DNA of 64,000 nt from the NCBI GenBank assembly GCA_905250125.1, contig CAJNOL010000217.1, forward strand, positions 1-64,000, read 5' to 3'. Made by a program: the position numbers and the translations under genes. This document shows positions 60,755 to 64,000 of the stretch, piece after piece. The DNA comes from Rotaria sordida (lineage: Eukaryota > Rotifera > Eurotatoria > Philodinida > Philodinidae). The notes under the pieces were generated by a model, which saw nothing but the letters and a program-made list of their open reading frames with translations, did no database searches and had not been told where the DNA came from. Position 1 is the stretch's first letter. Each line of letters opens with the position of its first letter.

Positions 60755-62240
60755 TGAATTTTAATGGTGTACAATTGAGACGCAATACGAAGTAAATACC
60801 TGGCCTCGTAGTGGGACTATATTTCCTATAATTCCTATATGTTTAAAATTAGTCCTATAATGGACTATATTTCAAGGCTTTTTCCTATATTCCTATATTT
60901 TTCGAAAAATTGAAGATTTCTCGCAAAAAAAGTCGCATATTCTTTGATCTGAATGTCAAGAAAGCAGCAATAAGACGTTTAATGGAAGAAAATACAGAAC
61001 ATGTTTGTGTAAATGAAGTCTGTAAGCAATTATTGTAAGAAAAAGAAGAAATATTAATGAAACTAAAAAATTTTCAGCATGAACTTCATGAAGACGACTA
61101 GACAGTCACCAATAACAGTGGACGTTTACTAGAATCTGCAATCAATAAATAGTCTTGATATAGTTAGAGCTACAAGATTAACTAATTATGATAATACTGA
61201 AAGTAAAACGATCTGGAACAGATGTCGAAAGTGCAGAACAGTTGATTAAGATTAGAAATGAACGAAAAAATGATTTGGGTCAAGAATAACAGAAACGACA
61301 AAAACCACAACTGATTCAGCGATTGCTTATAATTAAAACAGATTTACACTTGTATATATTTCAAAATATACTTTTAGGTATGACAGATGTTTTAATAGTA
61401 TAAAAAAGAGGTATAGTCTATATTGTGTAAACCAAAAAATAAATTCTTTGTGGTCTCTATTGCATTTGGTTGCGTTTATAATCCTATAGTTTAGTATCTG
61501 TAGAGTAGTTGAAAATAGATCAAACACAAATTATTGTTTTTCATTTCTGAAAGAAATATTTTATTATGATACTGTTTTTCACAAGTCACAGATATTTTTC
61601 TTTAGTTCATCAGATACATATCAAATAAAATAGTCTATAATCTTCAATGCAATTGAAAGATTTCTCCGACTTCTAAAGACTTGAGCAAAAATCAGTATTC
61701 TATATATTTCCTATATAGTTCGAGAAAATCCTATATAAATTGTGGTGGTCAATTCCTATATATTCCTATATTCCCATAGAGTGGTGCTACGAGGCCAGAA
61801 ATACATTCCAAAGAAAAATACACTTTCACTTTATTCGTTCTTGATTTTGATTTAGTAACAACTAACGTTTAGCTTACAAATTATTTTCATTGGTTGAATG
61901 TTTAAGCCAAACAGAAATATGAATTTGTTTCAATAAAACACGAATATCTTATTTTATTAGTTATTCTTCACTAGTATCTTAAGAATTCTTTCCTTTTTTT
62001 TAATAAATAAAGTAATGACTCAGTAATTTGCCAAGGTAGATGAATTACTCAAGTATTTCGTAATAGAGAGAATATAAATAGAGAATATTCAACGGGTCTG
62101 AATATGTGTTTCCTGTCAAAATCCAAGATCGTTTTATCAGGTATAGACCTTTCACTCTTATCAAAATTCTATTAGAGGAAAAAATCATAGAAAAAAAATG
62201 AATTTGAGATAAATTTTATTTTATTTTTTTCTTTTGTATA
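60755..62240. repeat. 5' flank of the duplicated PDE12 segment, copy 2 (split by an insertion)
   Basis: 60755-60799 and 61799-62240 together match 47155-47668. The 999-bp element at 60800-61798 interrupts it. Confidence 0.85.
60800..61798. mobile_element. 999-bp transposon with CTGGCCTCGTAG ends
   Basis: Perfect 12-bp terminal repeats CTGGCCTCGTAG / CTACGAGGCCAG continue as degenerate TATAGGAATATA-rich subterminal repeats. The flanking duplication AAATAC is at 60794-60799 and 61799-61804. The duplicate locus near 47226-47236 shows the empty site with a single AAATAC. A protein-like patch (FDLNVKKAAIRRLMEENTEH at about 60943) suggests a decayed transposase. The six-base duplication is not typical of hAT (8) or Tc1 (2), so I leave the superfamily open. 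Confidence 0.85.
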
Positions 62241-62264
62241 TAAACAAAAACAAAAAAAAAAGAG

Positions 62265-63758
62265 ATGTTTCTTCTTGTTCGTTTATTCAATATTGATCTG
62301 ATTCGTCATTATTCTAGTAGTAGTCGAGAATTTTTTGGTACATTGAAAAAATCTTATCGTTCAACAAAATTAAATTTATTTATGGCATCAAATAATCGAA
62401 CATGTTTTATCTTTGATAAAGATGATTCAACTAAAATTCTTATTCAAATGGTTTATGAAATACCTTCAACAAAAATACGTCGTCAATTTAATTTATTACG
62501 TTCTATTGATGAACCTGTTTCACAAACAATACATCGTTTAAAATCTAATATTGAACGTGCTATTATCAAAGAAAATAAATTAAATAAACGTATTAAAAAA
62601 CAAGAGAGAAATATAACATCTGATCATGAAAATCAATCTACAATTGTAGAATTACTTGATAATAATAATAAACCAATTGATGAAAATCAACTAAATAAAC
62701 AAGCATGGATTAATTGTCGAAAATTATTAATTAATCAACAATCTTATAATGTTGAATATAATGCACCAGGTTTGAAAGTTTTTTTTTTTTCTTCGAATCA
62801 TAATGAAAAATTTCTATTTATTGTTTAGCTGTTATTAAATTCCGTTTTCCTGATATAATTCTAACAAATACAATAATAACAGCAATTGTAGAAATCGATT
62901 ATGGTGATTGTGAATATTCATTATTTGATTGGTATGTTACAGATGATATAAAAACAAAAGAAAATGATGATGATTATGATGATACTCAATGGATACATGT
63001 ACATCGTGGTCGTTTTTGTATATTTGGTGATGAACATGTTAATAAATTTGTACGTCTTGCATGTTTACCTCGAAATAATTCGTTAAGAGAAGGTATGCAA
63101 GCTGAATATACATCAAAAACACGAATTATTCCATGTCCAATTGATTTACCAATGAATACAAGACATCAGTTAACAACTGAATATTTTCCAATTGATTCAA
63201 ATTAGTTAGTTTTTATATTTAAATTTATCAAAAAAAAAATTTTTTTTTTCATATTTATTTTATTAGTATTCGTTTAGTATCTTATAATATATTAGCTAAT
63301 GGATATGCATCATCAACTGGTGCTCAACCAATAATCTATCCATATTGTCCAGAAGATTATCTTCAACATGATTATAGAAAACCACTTTTATTAAAAGAAA
63401 TTTTAGGATATCATGCTGATATTATATCATTACAAGAATGTGATACCTCTTTTTATGAACGTGAACTTTCATTTATATTAAAACAACATGGATATTTAGG
63501 TGATCTTAAAATAAAAAGTCATTCTGTAAGAGAAGGTGAAGCCATTTTTTATAGAACAGATCGATTTACGTAAGATATTTTATTATGTTCATCTTTATTT
63601 AATATATATATATGAATAATTCTAGTGCTATTGGTACTCATCATATTAAAATAGGTGAATATTTACGTGATTCGGAACATTTGGAATATATTCGTCATCG
63701 TTGTTCATTAGTATCAGAAATAAATACCAATTTATTAGAACGAAATACTGCATTACAA
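62265..63758 (+). CDS. PDE12: PDE12-like 2'-phosphodiesterase, copy 2, 3' end outside the visible part
   Basis: Exons 62265-62769, 62829-63204, 63267-63569 and 63626-63758 join in phase and give 439 residues before the last donor (ACAA|GTAAGA). The N-terminus MFLLVRLFNIDLIRHYSSSS looks like a mitochondrial leader. PDE12 in animals is a mitochondrial exonuclease that trims poly(A) from RNA and degrades 2-5A. The exonuclease-endonuclease-phosphatase domain begins at IRLVSYNILANGY (295 on), with catalytic Glu351 in ISLQECD, and continues through REGEAIFYRTDRF. The later Asp/His blocks of the domain are not seen by 64000. Either a long intron follows or the gene is truncated; the next frame after 63803 soon stops and does not fit the family. 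Confidence 0.85.
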
Positions 63759-64000
63759 GTAAGACAATTCAATTTTATTTTATTAGAATATATTTATAAT
63801 AGTTTTACTTCGAGATCTTTATCTTTGATTTAATGATTAAAGATTAATACTATCACACACATAAAACGATTTAAAGACTTGCAAATTGACAGTATTATCT
63901 AGAGATGATACTAGTGGAGACTAATTACTTCTGATTCATCTTATATACTTTCTTGCTCTTGTTATATAAAATAATTGAAAATTTCTATTGATCTTTGTTT
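63759..64000. other. Intron or flank after PDE12 exon 4
   Basis: Starts with a good donor GTAAGA. I do not see the ANTHLYWHP-type block that should follow in this family. Confidence 0.4.

Overview
The window is eukaryotic, AT-rich (very roughly 28-30% GC by eye) and gene-poor. Genes are split by many short AT-rich introns (about 48-62 nt) with GT..AG ends. The invertebrate gene families, the short introns, an F-box/leucine-rich protein of a kind I recall from bdelloid expansions, likely trans-splice acceptors and short TGTGGG-type tracts (recalled as the bdelloid telomere repeat) point to a bdelloid rotifer of the Rotaria/Adineta kind. That assignment is inference. A 100-N run at 53410-53509 is a scaffold gap.

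Layout. 1-5650: no gene seen. 5651-9889 (+): 12-exon ammonium transporter; introns 3 and 10 carry repeats. 11608-12490 (-): decayed Tc1-type transposase. 13598-15693 (-): F-box/LRR-like gene with two frame breaks. 15862-17097: complete mariner element with TA duplication and open transposase, but a Gly at the third catalytic Asp. 17985-18908 (+): intronless TFIIB. 22262-23396 (-): 8-exon neuronal-calcium-sensor-like EF-hand protein. 23400-27300: remnants of a tRNA-like/minisatellite composite repeat. 34500-35276 (+): small Ig-domain surface protein. 38995-40080 (+): linker histone H1-like. 41949-40816 (-): methyltransferase followed 48 nt later by a small acidic ORF, probably one dicistronic unit. 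47036-42497 (-): 9-exon Ste20/GCK-III kinase with a foldback element in a 2.7 kb intron. 48471-49558 and 62265-63758 (+): two copies of a PDE12-like 2'-phosphodiesterase gene; the first is a pseudogene, the second is open but leaves the window before its catalytic domain is complete.

The right third (47-64 kb) is a repeat-rich zone. The PDE12 duplication preserves empty sites, so two insertions can be read exactly: a 255-bp hAT-like MITE (8-bp duplication, one mismatch) in copy 1, and a 999-bp element with 12-bp CTGGCCTCGTAG terminal repeats and an AAATAC duplication in front of copy 2. A further hAT-like element spans the assembly gap. Four families look poorly described: (i) strongly self-complementary CGTAAACGG-type elements at 50955-51220 and 55609-57008, the latter enclosing an 11-unit ~70-bp satellite; (ii) a long foldback family at 44262-45093 and 60131-60572; (iii) scattered imperfect hairpins with TGTGGG-like G/T-rich arms; (iv) a composite of a tRNA-like head and GACTAGTC minisatellite arms. 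All homology statements are from reading the sequence and remembered family motifs; no searches were run.
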